Source: Hyphomicrobiales bacterium | Lineage (GTDB): Bacteria > Pseudomonadota > Alphaproteobacteria > Rhizobiales > HXMU1428-3 | Reading direction: 5' to 3' | Assembly (NCBI GenBank): GCA_017640685.1 | Contig: JAEPQF010000001.1 | Coordinates: 17,015-74,101, forward strand | Length of the DNA stretch: 57,087 bases | Part shown: positions 36,738 to 46,386 of the stretch, one piece after another | Layout of the letters: every line of letters begins with the position of its first letter | How positions within the stretch are numbered: position 1 is the first letter of the stretch | Notes under the pieces: generated by a model | What the model was told of the DNA's origin: nothing | What the model saw: the letters and a program-made list of their open reading frames with translations, nothing else | Database searches by the model: none | Made by a program: the position numbers and the translations under genes

Positions 36738-38459
36738 TTACTTATGCTCTTCCTCATGGGCATGAATAAGTGATTTGTTGTAGGCATTGAGGGCGGCTAA
36801 ATGAGTGGCGTGGCCTAAGATTTGGTGGTTATGTTTGTCTATGATGACAGGTAATTTCTCTTTGCCGCTTTGGTCGAATTTGCGCAATGCAATTTCGATG
36901 CTGTCATTTAAGTGCAAGTTGGCAGGGTATTTCCCGTCTTCATCAGGTTCGAGTTGAGTAGGCTCTGTTTCACGGTTTTCTTCTGAACTCTCTTCATTTT
37001 CTTCAATAGGTTTATAAAAGTCATCGACGGTGAGAGTTTGGGCAATTTGTTTGTGAGGCCCTGCAAAGAGGAATAGCCCCCTTGTTGAGAGTTGCCAATG
37101 AAAGAAGCTCATGCCTAATACGGCATTAGAAAGAGCGGTTGAGATAGAAACGGTGACAAGAAGAGCGATTGTCATTTCATAACCGCCGGTTAGTTCAAAT
37201 ACGATAAGAGTTGTTGAGATGGGAGCGCCTAGAATGGCTGCTGCGACACCGCCCATGCCGAGGATGGCATAGAGCCCGTCACTTGAGGCAGTGCCCGGGA
37301 ATAGTGCTGCCATGATGAGGCCAAAAGCGCCACCAGCACAAGCACCGAGATACAATGAAGGAGAGAAAACGCCGCCTCCAAAGCGAGAGGCTAGAGTGAT
37401 GGAGGTGGCGATGATTTTTGCAAACAATAATGAAAGTAAGAGGGTGAGGCTTAAGTTTTGTTTTAAGGCGTTGTCTGTTGTGTCATAACCGACACCTAAA
37501 ACTTCAGGGAAAAACACAGCAATACTCCCCACTAAAATACCGCCTATTATAGGCCGGGCCCAGATCGGGATGTCATAACTCCAAGCTAAGCGCTCAGTGG
37601 TGGACATGCTTAATTGGAATAAAATTGAAATAAATGCTGCAAAAAGCCCCAAGGCTGCAAAAGCCGGGAACTCCAGATAAGAGGAAATTGAATAATCTGG
37701 AATGAGGAAGGCTGGGTACTCGCCAATTGTGAGGCGAACGATGATTGTGCCAGCGACACTGGCCAGGACAACGGGCACGAAAGCACTTAAGGCATAATGA
37801 GCTAAGATAACTTCATGAGCAAAGAGAACGCCGGCGATGGGGGCATTAAATGAAGCGCTTACAGCTGCAGCTGCTCCAGATGCTAAAAGGATGCGCCGAT
37901 GAGCGTAGCTTAACTCTGATGCTCTTGAAATGAGAGATGAAAGTGTTGCGCCTAAATGGACAACAGGCCCTTCACGGCCAGCACTTCCTCCAAAGCCGAG
38001 ACTGATTGCTGAGATGAGTGCGCTTAGTAAGCCTGTTTTTAAATCTATGTGAGATCCTTTAATTGCTTTTGCTTCTATAACATCAGCGACTGCGTGAGCG
38101 CGCTTGCCAGGCATTAAATGGTGAAGGATTTGACCAACGATTATACCGCCGATGATGGGGGCAAGGAAAAATATATATTTGGGTGTGGTTTGAAAGAGAT
38201 TTCCGATTTGCTCACTTGCTGAGCCAAGCCAGAGCCATTGGATGGCACCTATCATATGACGGAACAGAACTGTGGCACAGGCAACGCAAATGCCAATAAG
38301 GAGGGCTACTGACCAAAGAAAGAAATCTTTATTTTTAACGAAGCTGCTGAGATGAGGTGCAATGCGGTCATAATATAATTCGTTATAAAGAGGCTTTAAG
38401 CTCCTTGATTTGTATTTGAGCGCTAATTTTAATTTTTTTATTATTTCTGAGTGTTTCAT
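36738..38459 (-). CDS. ClC-family chloride channel/antiporter with C-terminal CBS region
   Basis: 573 residues. Typical ClC membrane domain: the gating-glutamate motif GREGPVVHLGA near residue 167 and GGGVFSPSLYLGACAGG near 363 are clear. The first selectivity motif, GSGIP in E. coli ClcA, is replaced by a MPGKRAHAV segment, so ion selectivity and mechanism cannot be assumed. After an acidic linker (EENEESSEENRET) there is one CBS-like module (NLHLNDSIEIALRKFDQSG) and a His/Glu tail. GAGAG precedes the ATG. Confidence 0.88.
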   Translation of the reverse strand: MKHSEIIKKLKLALKYKSRSLKPLYNELYYDRIAPHLSSFVKNKDFFLWSVALLIGICVACATVLFRHMIGAIQWLWLGSASEQIGNLFQTTPKYIFFLAPIIGGIIVGQILHHLMPGKRAHAVADVIEAKAIKGSHIDLKTGLLSALISAISLGFGGSAGREGPVVHLGATLSSLISRASELSYAHRRILLASGAAAAVSASFNAPIAGVLFAHEVILAHYALSAFVPVVLASVAGTIIVRLTIGEYPAFLIPDYSISSYLEFPAFAALGLFAAFISILFQLSMSTTERLAWSYDIPIWARPIIGGILVGSIAVFFPEVLGVGYDTTDNALKQNLSLTLLLSLLFAKIIATSITLASRFGGGVFSPSLYLGACAGGAFGLIMAALFPGTASSDGLYAILGMGGVAAAILGAPISTTLIVFELTGGYEMTIALLVTVSISTALSNAVLGMSFFHWQLSTRGLFLFAGPHKQIAQTLTVDDFYKPIEENEESSEENRETEPTQLEPDEDGKYPANLHLNDSIEIALRKFDQSGKEKLPVIIDKHNHQILGHATHLAALNAYNKSLIHAHEEEHK

Positions 38460-38726
38460 TGTGCTCTCAAATATTTGTCGAAATCGCCTTTTTTTCGTCC
38501 TATTGATCTTTGTTCAAATTTATGACTGAAATAAATGATAATGTTGTAATTTGTGCTGTAGATACAGTACCTTTTTATTATTAATGCAAAATTATTTGCT
38601 GATTGGAATATTGTTAGACATTTCAGCTCATTTTATGCTCAGTTGAATGGTGTTTTCGCTGTTTTTGCTAAATTTTTAGTCATGGACTGTTTTAGTAAAT
38701 GATTGCCGGTTTTAAGGAATAGGGCC

Positions 38727-41700
38727 TTGAATAATCTACTTACTGCCATTGCAGCCTTTATGATTTTGGTTTTAACCGCTTTATTTACGGTTCCGTTATT
38801 AATTAATTGGGATGATTATCGGTCTGATTTTGAGGTGCGCCTTACTGAGATTATGGGCACTAAGGTTGAGCTTGATGGTGGTTTGAATGTGCGTCTTTTG
38901 CCGGCTCCCTTTGTGCGGGCAGAAAATTTGCGTATTGGAGAAAGTGGAAAAGGGGGGAAGCCTGTTCTTGAAGTTAAGGAACTTACCCTTTGGGTTGCTG
39001 TGCCGCCCTTATTAAAAGGTGTTGTTGAGGCCAGCACAGTTTCACTTGATAGCCCAAAGCTTCTTTTGCTTTTTGATAAAAATGGGAGACCGTCTTTTGA
39101 TGTGGGATCCAAAGGGATACAAAGCAAAAGTAAAAGGGCTAAAGTTAAGCAAAGAGAAGTTGTTCAAGAAGCTGCGATTTCTGGCTTTCAATTGAGCCCG
39201 AATTTGATTTCTCTTCGCAATGTTAAAATTAAAAATGGGTCATTGCATTTACAGTCGATTTCTCAATTGAAGGGCAAGAAAAGAGGCGCTTTAACTTCGA
39301 AAGTTCGTTCTTTTGATATGGAGAACATTGATGGGGTTCTCTCGGCCATTACTTTGACAGGGCCGTTTTATTTCAATGGGAAATATTTAAGTCAGGATGC
39401 GCCTCATTTTATTCGTTTAGCTGTTGGGGAACTTGCAAAAGCTTCAGCGGATAAGAAAACTCTGCAGTCTGTTTTTCCCGTTCAGGGCAAAGTGACTACG
39501 CCTAAATATGATCAGCAAATTGAATTTGATGGGCAAGTTGGTACCAAAGGTGGCGCTTGGTTTGCTAAAGGGGCTTTAAAGGCTGGTTTAGGGCGGTTTG
39601 GCACACCTTTACAAACGAATATACAAAAAGCTCAGAACGAAGAGACACAAAATGATGATAACTCTAATAAGGTTGAGGTGACGGGGGCTAAAGAAGCACA
39701 AAAAGTTTCTCAGAAAAAAAATCAAATTGCTGGTTTGAATGGGACAGGTGATCAGGTTTTTCTCACTTCTAAACTGCATGTGCGCTCTAATGAAGCTAAG
39801 TTGACGGATATTTTAATTCGCACAGGAAATTTGGCGAGACCGCAAACTGTGCGTGGAAACATGCAAATTAACTGGAGTGATGAGTTAACTCTTACTGGTA
39901 TGGCGAATGGCCAAGTGATTGATTTGAACTCTGCACTTGGTGGGGGGGCACTTACTGCTCGTGTATTGGGTGGTGGTAAAGTGGCTCAAGGTTTACCACT
40001 TGCTTCATCTCTTTACGTTGCCCCTGGTGTTGGACTTTCTAAGCTAAATGATTTGCTATTAAGCCAGGCTAGATTTTTTGAGCGTATCGATTTTTCTGCC
40101 AAGGTTGCTCAAATCTATTTAGGTTATGGAGATGTGCGTGATTTTTCTTTGGACGTTAAAGGGCGCGGTGGACGTATTCGAGTTGATGATTTATCTGGTC
40201 GCATGGCGGGGAGCACGCGGTTAAGTGTCAGTGGTGATTTTTTAGAAAAAGATGATGGTGCTTCTTTTAATGGGGCGCTTTATTTGCGTGGTCTTCAGTT
40301 TCATGAATTTTTGCGCTGGGCTGTTCCTTCTTATAAAGGAGATCATAAATTTGGCCGCGGGAAATATATGCTCTCTGGTGGTATCGTTTCTGAAGGGGAA
40401 GCGCTTTATTTAAACGGTCTTCAAGGGGTGCTTGGCCGCTCTTCTTTGCGCGGAGATTTGTCTTATCTCAAGGAGAGTAAAAAAAGCGGACAACGCCCTG
40501 CTGAAATGCGGCTCTCTCTTCGCTCTGGTCCTTTAAGGATTGAGGATTTAGTCGGCGAAGCCATTGATTTGAAAGATTTTGAACAGGAGTTTGCTAAAGT
40601 TTTTAACTCTCAAACGCCTCAAACTTCTAAAGATAACCAAGGGGCGTCAATTCATAGTGTGATTGACCTTTCGGCTCAAAAAGTGATTTTCAATGATAGT
40701 GTTCAGAAAGATGTTCGTCTTGTTTGGCGAAATGAGAAAGGGCGTTCTTTTGTTGAAAGTTTGACAGGTGTTAGCGAGCAGGGGCTGAAGTTAATTTACG
40801 AAAATGGACAAGCTGATCTGTCTCAAAAAGATATAGCGTCTTCTTCGACAACAAGTGGAAAGATGCGCCGGGATAAATTTTTTATCGAGGTTTTGAATGA
40901 GGCTGCCTTAAAAGAGCTGATGGGCATCTCTGGTTTAGATAAAACTTATAAGATTTCAAATGTTATTGGAGATGGGTTTTATCCACTCAATTTTGGTGTC
41001 CGGCGGGATATATCTGAGGATTTTACGCACTATCGATTTGATGGACAGATGGGGGGAAGTGATACAGCTTTTTCTGTTTCTATTCCATTTGAGGGGGCTG
41101 ATAAGCGCCCTGGTGTGATGACTATTCTTGGTGGCATGGAGGGTGCTGATGGTGCTCAGTTGGCGGCAAAATTTTTACCGTTTTCAATCAAAAAACGTGT
41201 TGATGGAAATAATTTGGGGGCTTCCAAAGTTTCTTTTACGGCAAGCGGGACGGGCAAAGACGGATTTCAGGGCCAAGTTAAATTTTCAAATAAGATTTTG
41301 TCAGCGAGCTATGAAGGGCAATTTTCTTTAAATGAAACTGATATTACTTCAGATGGTGAAGTGCTTATTAGTTCAGCTAAGGCGCGTGATGCTCTCTCGA
41401 TGTTTGGCCTGGGTAATTTAGGGGCAGCAGTTTCTCAATCAGGTGATCAGCAGAGTTTAAAAGCAAAAGCGCAATTTTCTAAAGTTCAAAATGGTTTTGC
41501 ATTGAGTGATTTGAAAATTGCCCTTGGTGATACTCAAATTGTGGGGACAGGGCTATTTGAGGAAAAAGATGGCCAACCTCGTTATCGTTTGGCTTTGGCA
41601 ACAGAGCGGCTTGATTTTAAGAATTTACTAGGGGCTTTGCAAAAACAATCAGCTGATTTTGGCGGACGAGGTGAAGTTAAGGTAGCGCGTTTGGAGACCA

Positions 41701-42770
41701 ATAGTAATAAGTCTGATGGAGCAACTCATCTTCTTAGAAGTGTTTGGTCTAATCAGAAGTTTGCTCTTGGATCTGAGGGTGGAACACAAACGGAAAATGG
41801 AAAAGATAGCTTAGGTGTTGGTGACTTTTCTATTCGGGCAAGTGAGTTACTTTTTTCTGAAAAATTAAGTTTAGCTGATGCGACAGTACGCTGGCGGGTC
41901 CATCCGAATTTTATTGAGATTGTTAAGATTGAAGGCAAAAGTTTGGGTGGTGTTTTTAAAGCGTCTGGTACTCTTAGAGAACGAGGTGAGGTTTACAATT
42001 TAAATGGCACTGTATCTTTAGAAAAAGGCCAGCTTGAAGAGATTGGTGCTGCTGAAGAAGCGAATTTAGGAACAGGTGAGTTTTCGTTTAACCTATCACT
42101 GAGTGGTTCAGGAAAAACGCCAGAAGCGCTTGTGAAGAGTTTGATTGGTGAAGGGTTTGTTAAGCTTAGTGATGGGGCTTTGCGCCAGGTGAACCCTTTG
42201 GTTTTAAGCCAGGTGGCAGAGCGTTTTTTACAATCTGAAAATGGTGATGCTCAGCAATTAAAAACAGATTTAGCTTTGCTTGGTGAGCAAGTAAAACCAT
42301 TAAAATTTAGCTCTCTTGACCTTGGGTTGCGATTGCTTGATGGGGCCGTGAAAGTGCGGCAAAAGGATTTTGGTATTCGCCCTGGTGTCATTGGATTGAA
42401 AGGGGAGTTGAATTTGGTTGACCTTAGTTGGTTTGGTCGATGGTCTATTCAACCTCAGCCGCGCAAATCAATTGGGAAAGTGCCTGGAGTTGTTCGTGAT
42501 GTTAAGGGGAATTTTCAAACCGTTGCTGGTTTTCAATCTAAGTTAGATGTGAATGAGTTTGAGCGATTTTTAACTCTGAAACATAAAGAAAGAGAATTGA
42601 GAACTTTAGAAAAAATCAGGCTTGAGGAAGAAGCGCGCCGCTTGGCTGAAGAACGCCGCCGTGCAGAAGAAGAGCTGAGAAGAATAAATGAAGAAAAAGC
42701 TCGGTTGAAAGCTGAGCAAGAAAAGTTTGATAATTTGAACCGGACTGAACTGCCGCCTTTGCAGCAGTAG
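38727..42770 (+). CDS. Large AsmA-family envelope protein
   Basis: About 1347 residues. An N-terminal membrane anchor (LTAIAAFMILVLTALFTVPLLI) and the family segment INWDDYRSDFEVRL are followed by a long beta-rich periplasmic region, with an AsmA C-terminal-like domain near the end (GEGFVKLSDGALRQVNPL). AsmA/TamB-like proteins are thought to bridge the periplasm for lipid transport. The tail is a charged coiled coil (EEARRLAEERRRAEEELRR). A TTG at 38727 follows AAGGAATAGG and is the likely start; the track uses a TTG at 38703. It stands alone on its strand. Confidence 0.85.
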   Translation: MNNLLTAIAAFMILVLTALFTVPLLINWDDYRSDFEVRLTEIMGTKVELDGGLNVRLLPAPFVRAENLRIGESGKGGKPVLEVKELTLWVAVPPLLKGVVEASTVSLDSPKLLLLFDKNGRPSFDVGSKGIQSKSKRAKVKQREVVQEAAISGFQLSPNLISLRNVKIKNGSLHLQSISQLKGKKRGALTSKVRSFDMENIDGVLSAITLTGPFYFNGKYLSQDAPHFIRLAVGELAKASADKKTLQSVFPVQGKVTTPKYDQQIEFDGQVGTKGGAWFAKGALKAGLGRFGTPLQTNIQKAQNEETQNDDNSNKVEVTGAKEAQKVSQKKNQIAGLNGTGDQVFLTSKLHVRSNEAKLTDILIRTGNLARPQTVRGNMQINWSDELTLTGMANGQVIDLNSALGGGALTARVLGGGKVAQGLPLASSLYVAPGVGLSKLNDLLLSQARFFERIDFSAKVAQIYLGYGDVRDFSLDVKGRGGRIRVDDLSGRMAGSTRLSVSGDFLEKDDGASFNGALYLRGLQFHEFLRWAVPSYKGDHKFGRGKYMLSGGIVSEGEALYLNGLQGVLGRSSLRGDLSYLKESKKSGQRPAEMRLSLRSGPLRIEDLVGEAIDLKDFEQEFAKVFNSQTPQTSKDNQGASIHSVIDLSAQKVIFNDSVQKDVRLVWRNEKGRSFVESLTGVSEQGLKLIYENGQADLSQKDIASSSTTSGKMRRDKFFIEVLNEAALKELMGISGLDKTYKISNVIGDGFYPLNFGVRRDISEDFTHYRFDGQMGGSDTAFSVSIPFEGADKRPGVMTILGGMEGADGAQLAAKFLPFSIKKRVDGNNLGASKVSFTASGTGKDGFQGQVKFSNKILSASYEGQFSLNETDITSDGEVLISSAKARDALSMFGLGNLGAAVSQSGDQQSLKAKAQFSKVQNGFALSDLKIALGDTQIVGTGLFEEKDGQPRYRLALATERLDFKNLLGALQKQSADFGGRGEVKVARLETNSNKSDGATHLLRSVWSNQKFALGSEGGTQTENGKDSLGVGDFSIRASELLFSEKLSLADATVRWRVHPNFIEIVKIEGKSLGGVFKASGTLRERGEVYNLNGTVSLEKGQLEEIGAAEEANLGTGEFSFNLSLSGSGKTPEALVKSLIGEGFVKLSDGALRQVNPLVLSQVAERFLQSENGDAQQLKTDLALLGEQVKPLKFSSLDLGLRLLDGAVKVRQKDFGIRPGVIGLKGELNLVDLSWFGRWSIQPQPRKSIGKVPGVVRDVKGNFQTVAGFQSKLDVNEFERFLTLKHKERELRTLEKIRLEEEARRLAEERRRAEEELRRINEEKARLKAEQEKFDNLNRTELPPLQQ

Positions 42771-42801
42771 ATTGCATCGAATTAATATCATAAAAACAAA
42801 T

Positions 42802-42852
42802 AAAAAAGCCTTTCCTTTAAATGATTGATATATTTAGAGGAAAGGCTTTTTT
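42802..42852. terminator. Bidirectional intrinsic terminator between asmA-like and RHH genes
   Basis: AAAAAAGCCTTTCCT and AGGAAAGGCTTTTTT form a 15-base stem with A and T tracts on both sides, placed between two convergent genes. Confidence 0.9.
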
Positions 42853-42856
42853 AATA

Positions 42857-43084
42857 TTAGCTGGTTGCTAATTGATTGCGGTAATATTGCAAAATGTAAA
42901 TGCGAATGGTGCTGGATAGCCCCGCTTCACCTCTTGTTTCGTCGATAATTTCAACCAATTCTGAAATGGATTTGGTTTGCTTGTTAGCGATATCATTGAG
43001 AGCTGACCAAAAAGCGTCTTCAAGTGATATGGAGGTACGGTGTCCTTTTAATGTGAGAGATCTTTTTTTGGGGATGTCTTGCAT
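42857..43084 (-). CDS. Ribbon-helix-helix domain protein
   Basis: 75 residues. Small protein of the ribbon-helix-helix type common in alphaproteobacteria: a beta strand (GHRTSISLEDAFW) followed by two helices (ALNDIANKQTKSISELVEIID and a second near TIRIYILQYYRNQL). Expected to be a DNA-binding regulator, target unknown. The ATG at 43084 is preferred to the TTG at 43090. It follows fumC on the same strand; the pairing with fumC and sspB is seen widely in Rhizobiales. The DUF4169 gene that often lies between is absent here. Confidence 0.8.
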   Translation of the reverse strand: MQDIPKKRSLTLKGHRTSISLEDAFWSALNDIANKQTKSISELVEIIDETRGEAGLSSTIRIYILQYYRNQLATS

Positions 43085-43151
43085 TTCCAACTTTTTAAAT
43101 TAACTCCGGGGAAGTGGTTAAAGGTTAAAGTTTGCGATTATAAACATAGTT

Positions 43152-43209
43152 TTTGGCTCAAGCATTTTCAAATTTGAGATACTTCTCTTAATCTGTTGCT
43201 TGAGCCAAA
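43152..43209 (-). terminator. Long inverted repeat after fumC
   Basis: TTTGGCTCAAGCA and TGCTTGAGCCAAA form a 13-base stem with a 32-base loop, immediately after the fumC stop. There is no true T tract in the minus direction, so it may protect the 3' end rather than terminate. Confidence 0.6.
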
Positions 43210-43218
43210 TCATTCTCT

Positions 43219-44607
43219 TTATTTGGGGCCAATCATGTCTTCTGGGCGAACGATGGCATCAAATTCTTCCGATGTAACAAAGCCTAAATTCAAAGCTTCT
43301 TCTTTTAGTGTTGTTCCATTTTTATGAGCTGTTTTGGCTATTGTTGTGGCATTATCATAACCTATTTTAGGAGCCAGAGCTGTTACCAACATAAGCGACC
43401 GGTTCATCAATTGTTTGATTTGCTCTGTATTTGGTTTGATGCCGACTATGCAATTATCAGTGAATGAAATGGAGGCATCGCTGATAAGTTGAATTGATTG
43501 AAGTAAGTTATAAGCCATCACTGGTTTATATACATTCAGCTCAAAATGACCTTGGCTACCTGCAAAAGTGATTGTGGTGTGATTTCCCATGATTTGTGAG
43601 GCTACCATTGTAAGGGCTTCACATTGAGTTGGGTTGACTTTACCCGGCATGATAGATGAACCCGGCTCATTTTCAGGCAGGCTTAATTCACCAAGGCCAG
43701 AGCGCGGGCCTGAACCAAGAAGGCGAATGTCATTTGCTATTTTAAAGAGGCTTACTGCGATGGTATTTAAGGCGCCTGACATTTCTACAAAAGCATCATG
43801 AGCAGCGAGCGCTTCAAATTTATTAGGTGCTGTGATGAAATCTAGGCCAGTGATATTTGCTACATGACTAGCAAATTTAACGGCAAAATCAGGTTTTGCA
43901 TTGAGACCAGTTCCAACGGCTGTTCCGCCTTGAGCAAGGGCATACATTCTTGGAAGTGCATTTTCTACGCGTGCAATGCCATTTGCGATTTGTGCTGCAT
44001 AGCCAGAGAATTCCTGGCCTAAAGTTAGCGGTGTGGCATCTTGGCAGTGCGTGCGGCCAATTTTGATGATGTCGTTCCAACTATTAGCTTTTTCGTCCAA
44101 AGCTTTATGAATATGGTTCAACGCTGGGATTAGAGATTTATGGATTTCCTCTACAGCTGCGATGTGCATTGCAGTTGGAAATGTGTCGTTTGAGCTTTGT
44201 GAGCGGTTAACATGATCATTTGGGTGAACGGGTGTTTTGCTGCCAATCGTGCCACCTAGAATTTCAATGGCTCTGTTTGAAATAACCTCGTTGGCGTTCA
44301 TGTTTGATTGAGTGCCAGAGCCTGTTTGCCAAACTACAAGTGGGAAATGATCGTTTAATTTCCCATCAATAACATCATCAGCAGCTTTTGCTATTGCATC
44401 TGCTAATTCAGCTTCAAGATTATCTAAATCTTTGTTACTTAGGGCCGCTGATTTTTTTACAATGCCTAATGCTCTGATTAATGATTTTGGCATGGTTTCG
44501 ATGCCAATTTTAAAGTTACCAAGTGAGCGCTGTGTTTGGGCTCCCCAATATTTGTCACTTGGGACATCTAGGGCGCCGAAGCTATCTGTTTCTGAGCGAG
44601 TTGACAT
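43219..44607 (-). CDS. fumC: Class II fumarate hydratase (FumC)
   Basis: Iron-independent fumarase of the TCA cycle, cytosolic homotetramer. The family signature [15 protein letters not shown] near residue 315, the [13 protein letters not shown] active-site segment near 97, and the [11 protein letters not shown] segment near 138 are present, and 462 residues is the usual length. AAGGAG with ideal spacing precedes the ATG. It lies 402 bases downstream of sspB on the same strand. Confidence 0.97.
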   Translation of the reverse strand: MSTRSETDSFGALDVPSDKYWGAQTQRSLGNFKIGIETMPKSLIRALGIVKKSAALSNKDLDNLEAELADAIAKAADDVIDGKLNDHFPLVVWQTGSGTQSNMNANEVISNRAIEILGGTIGSKTPVHPNDHVNRSQSSNDTFPTAMHIAAVEEIHKSLIPALNHIHKALDEKANSWNDIIKIGRTHCQDATPLTLGQEFSGYAAQIANGIARVENALPRMYALAQGGTAVGTGLNAKPDFAVKFASHVANITGLDFITAPNKFEALAAHDAFVEMSGALNTIAVSLFKIANDIRLLGSGPRSGLGELSLPENEPGSSIMPGKVNPTQCEALTMVASQIMGNHTTITFAGSQGHFELNVYKPVMAYNLLQSIQLISDASISFTDNCIVGIKPNTEQIKQLMNRSLMLVTALAPKIGYDNATTIAKTAHKNGTTLKEEALNLGFVTSEEFDAIVRPEDMIGPK

Positions 44608-45009
44608 TGAAATTTCTCCTTTTGATAGGACCTGAGTAAATGCTCTTGTTATTAATCTCCAAAATTGATTGAAACTGAATGTTTTGGCATGTCTCTATAT
44701 GAAGAAAATTTTGACATGGCTTTGGGCGTTATTCACATGCAGTTGACCTCTCCATATTGTGCAATTGGCACTAAGGAGATGTTGTATAAAGGTTTTGTTG
44801 GAAATCACCCCATTGAATAGAGGGAAATGATCAGAAAAGCCATAGGGATTTCGTGAAAATGAGTAAAAAAATTTATTTTTTTCTCATAACATTCATGAAA
44901 ACATATATTTTGGGGTAAAGATTGCTCAAAAAGAACTCTTATTTCAACAACAATGGCTTTTCACATTTTGTTGAAAATTAAGATTAGCTATTAAAAATTG
45001 ATTGAAAAT
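44608..45009 (-). other. Spacer between sspB and fumC
   Basis: About 400 bases with no ORF. It carries the fumC promoter region and the sspB 3' end. It is AT-rich; no hairpin repeat B, terminator or RNA gene was recognised. Confidence 0.4.
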
Positions 45010-45666
45010 TTATTTGTTTTTGCGAAAGGCGTCGAGTGAAACAATCTCAGCGCTGTCATTTTCGGACAGGTCTGCTTGTTCTTTATCCTCTGTGCTTTCT
45101 TCATTTTCGATGGGAAAGTTGGGAATTTCTTCTTCTATGTTTATTTCAGTATCAACAGCGGTATTGGGTGAAAAATCAGGTTCAACTGATTGGCCAAATT
45201 GACTGACATCTTCCATCGGCATTTTATGAAACGGATTGTCGCCATTATCAGTTTGCATTTGCCAGTGTTCTTCAATGAAACCTGATTTATCTTCAACAGC
45301 TTCTGGTCTTTGGGTTTGATCGAATTGAAGACCATAAGGAACTGATGGGTCGAAAAACACTTTTACCGCGCTATATGGAATGACCAATAGTTCTGGAATG
45401 TTTGAGAATGAGAGACGCACTTCGAAGTAGTCATCTTCAACTTTTAAATCCCAATATTGATGTTGCAGCACAATTGTCATTTCTTTTGGGTATTGCGCTT
45501 TTATACGGTTAGAGATTTTAACGCCTGGGGCTGTTGTATGAAAAGAGATGTAAAAATGGTGCTCGCCAGGAAGCCCTTCTTCTTTCACTTGCTTTAGAAC
45601 AGAATGGACAACGGAACGAAGAGCTTCTTTTGCTAAGTTTTCGTAATTGATTGTTTGACCGTTCAT
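45010..45666 (-). CDS. sspB: ClpXP adaptor protein SspB
   Basis: Binds the ssrA tag on stalled-translation products and delivers them to ClpXP. The conserved N-terminal domain (NYENLAKEALRSVVHSVL, GLPGEHHFYISF, PKEMTIVLQHQYWDL, SAVKVFFDPSVPYGLQFD) binds the tag; a long acidic linker and a short C-terminal peptide rich in hydrophobic and basic residues (EIVSLDAFRKNK) match the ClpX-binding tail. I chose the ATG at 45666 because homologues begin here (218 residues); the track starts 17 codons earlier. The tmRNA gene lies directly upstream on the same strand. Confidence 0.93.
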   Translation of the reverse strand: MNGQTINYENLAKEALRSVVHSVLKQVKEEGLPGEHHFYISFHTTAPGVKISNRIKAQYPKEMTIVLQHQYWDLKVEDDYFEVRLSFSNIPELLVIPYSAVKVFFDPSVPYGLQFDQTQRPEAVEDKSGFIEEHWQMQTDNGDNPFHKMPMEDVSQFGQSVEPDFSPNTAVDTEINIEEEIPNFPIENEESTEDKEQADLSENDSAEIVSLDAFRKNK

Positions 45667-45768
45667 GACCGGCAAGGCCTCTTTCTTTTGGTGACTAAAA
45701 CTATATTTATAATTCAATTTAAACAGAAATAGAGCCCATTTGATAGATATTTATTCTGTTTAAAGAAT

Positions 45769-45796
45769 GGAGAGCTTCTGTTGCCCGGTGCTCTCC
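45769..45796 (-). terminator. Hairpin at the 3' end of the tmRNA coding piece
   Basis: GGAGAGC/GCTCTCC stem around a 14-base loop, followed on the minus strand by ATTCTTT. Probably the end of the ssrA transcript or of its coding piece. Confidence 0.5.
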
Positions 45797-46204
45797 AAAC
45801 CGCGCCTAGTCAGGCTTAATTGACTAGGAGTTTTATTTCAGTGCACATCACCGCTTACTAAGCAGCTTGAGCAACTGGAGCATAGTTGTCGTTTGCAACT
45901 AATGTAATGGTCCGATACCGGTGGTACCATGCCGAGCGAAAGACCACCCTTTACACCCTCGTCGATCCTATTTCGCCCCCATCAAAAACAGGCTAGCCTG
46001 TTTGTAATTCGTTTTGTGCTTGCCTTTAGGTTTTTTGTTTGAACCCATTAATCTTAGGCTTGCACTTAAATTACTAGCGGCCTTGCCAGCTTTTGGTGGA
46101 GGCGCCGGGTACCGCCCCCGGGTCCGAATGGTTTATTACGATGACAGTTTATCGCCATAGCGGAAATTCTCCCGCAACCTCAATATAGTGCAGCTCCATG
46201 GCAA
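45769..46204 (-). ncRNA. ssrA: Circularly permuted two-piece tmRNA (ssrA)
   Basis: Rescues stalled ribosomes and tags the nascent chain. As in other alphaproteobacteria the gene is permuted: on the minus strand the acceptor piece comes first, ending ...CGCCTCCACCA at 46094, then an intervening segment (45981-46093), then the coding piece beginning GGGGGCG at 45980. GGGGGCG and CGCCTCC form a 7-pair acceptor stem with a G-U at position 3, the alanine identity. The tag frame runs 45896 to 45858: resume codon GCA, peptide ANDNYAPVAQAA, then TAG-TAA. The outer 5' end near 46204 is estimated. Confidence 0.93.
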
Positions 46205-46386
46205 AAAAAAGGGTTTGTTTGTCAAAAGGGTAACTGAATGGTTGAAATTATTTGGAAAACTGACAATTTTTCTCATTTCAAGCAATTTGCCCACTGAGTG
46301 AGCCTAACCTTTTGTTACCAGTAAGCTTGGGGATTGGGCGGGAAAAAGCCTAGACCTATTTGGAATTTTAAGCCAAAACAGAGGGC

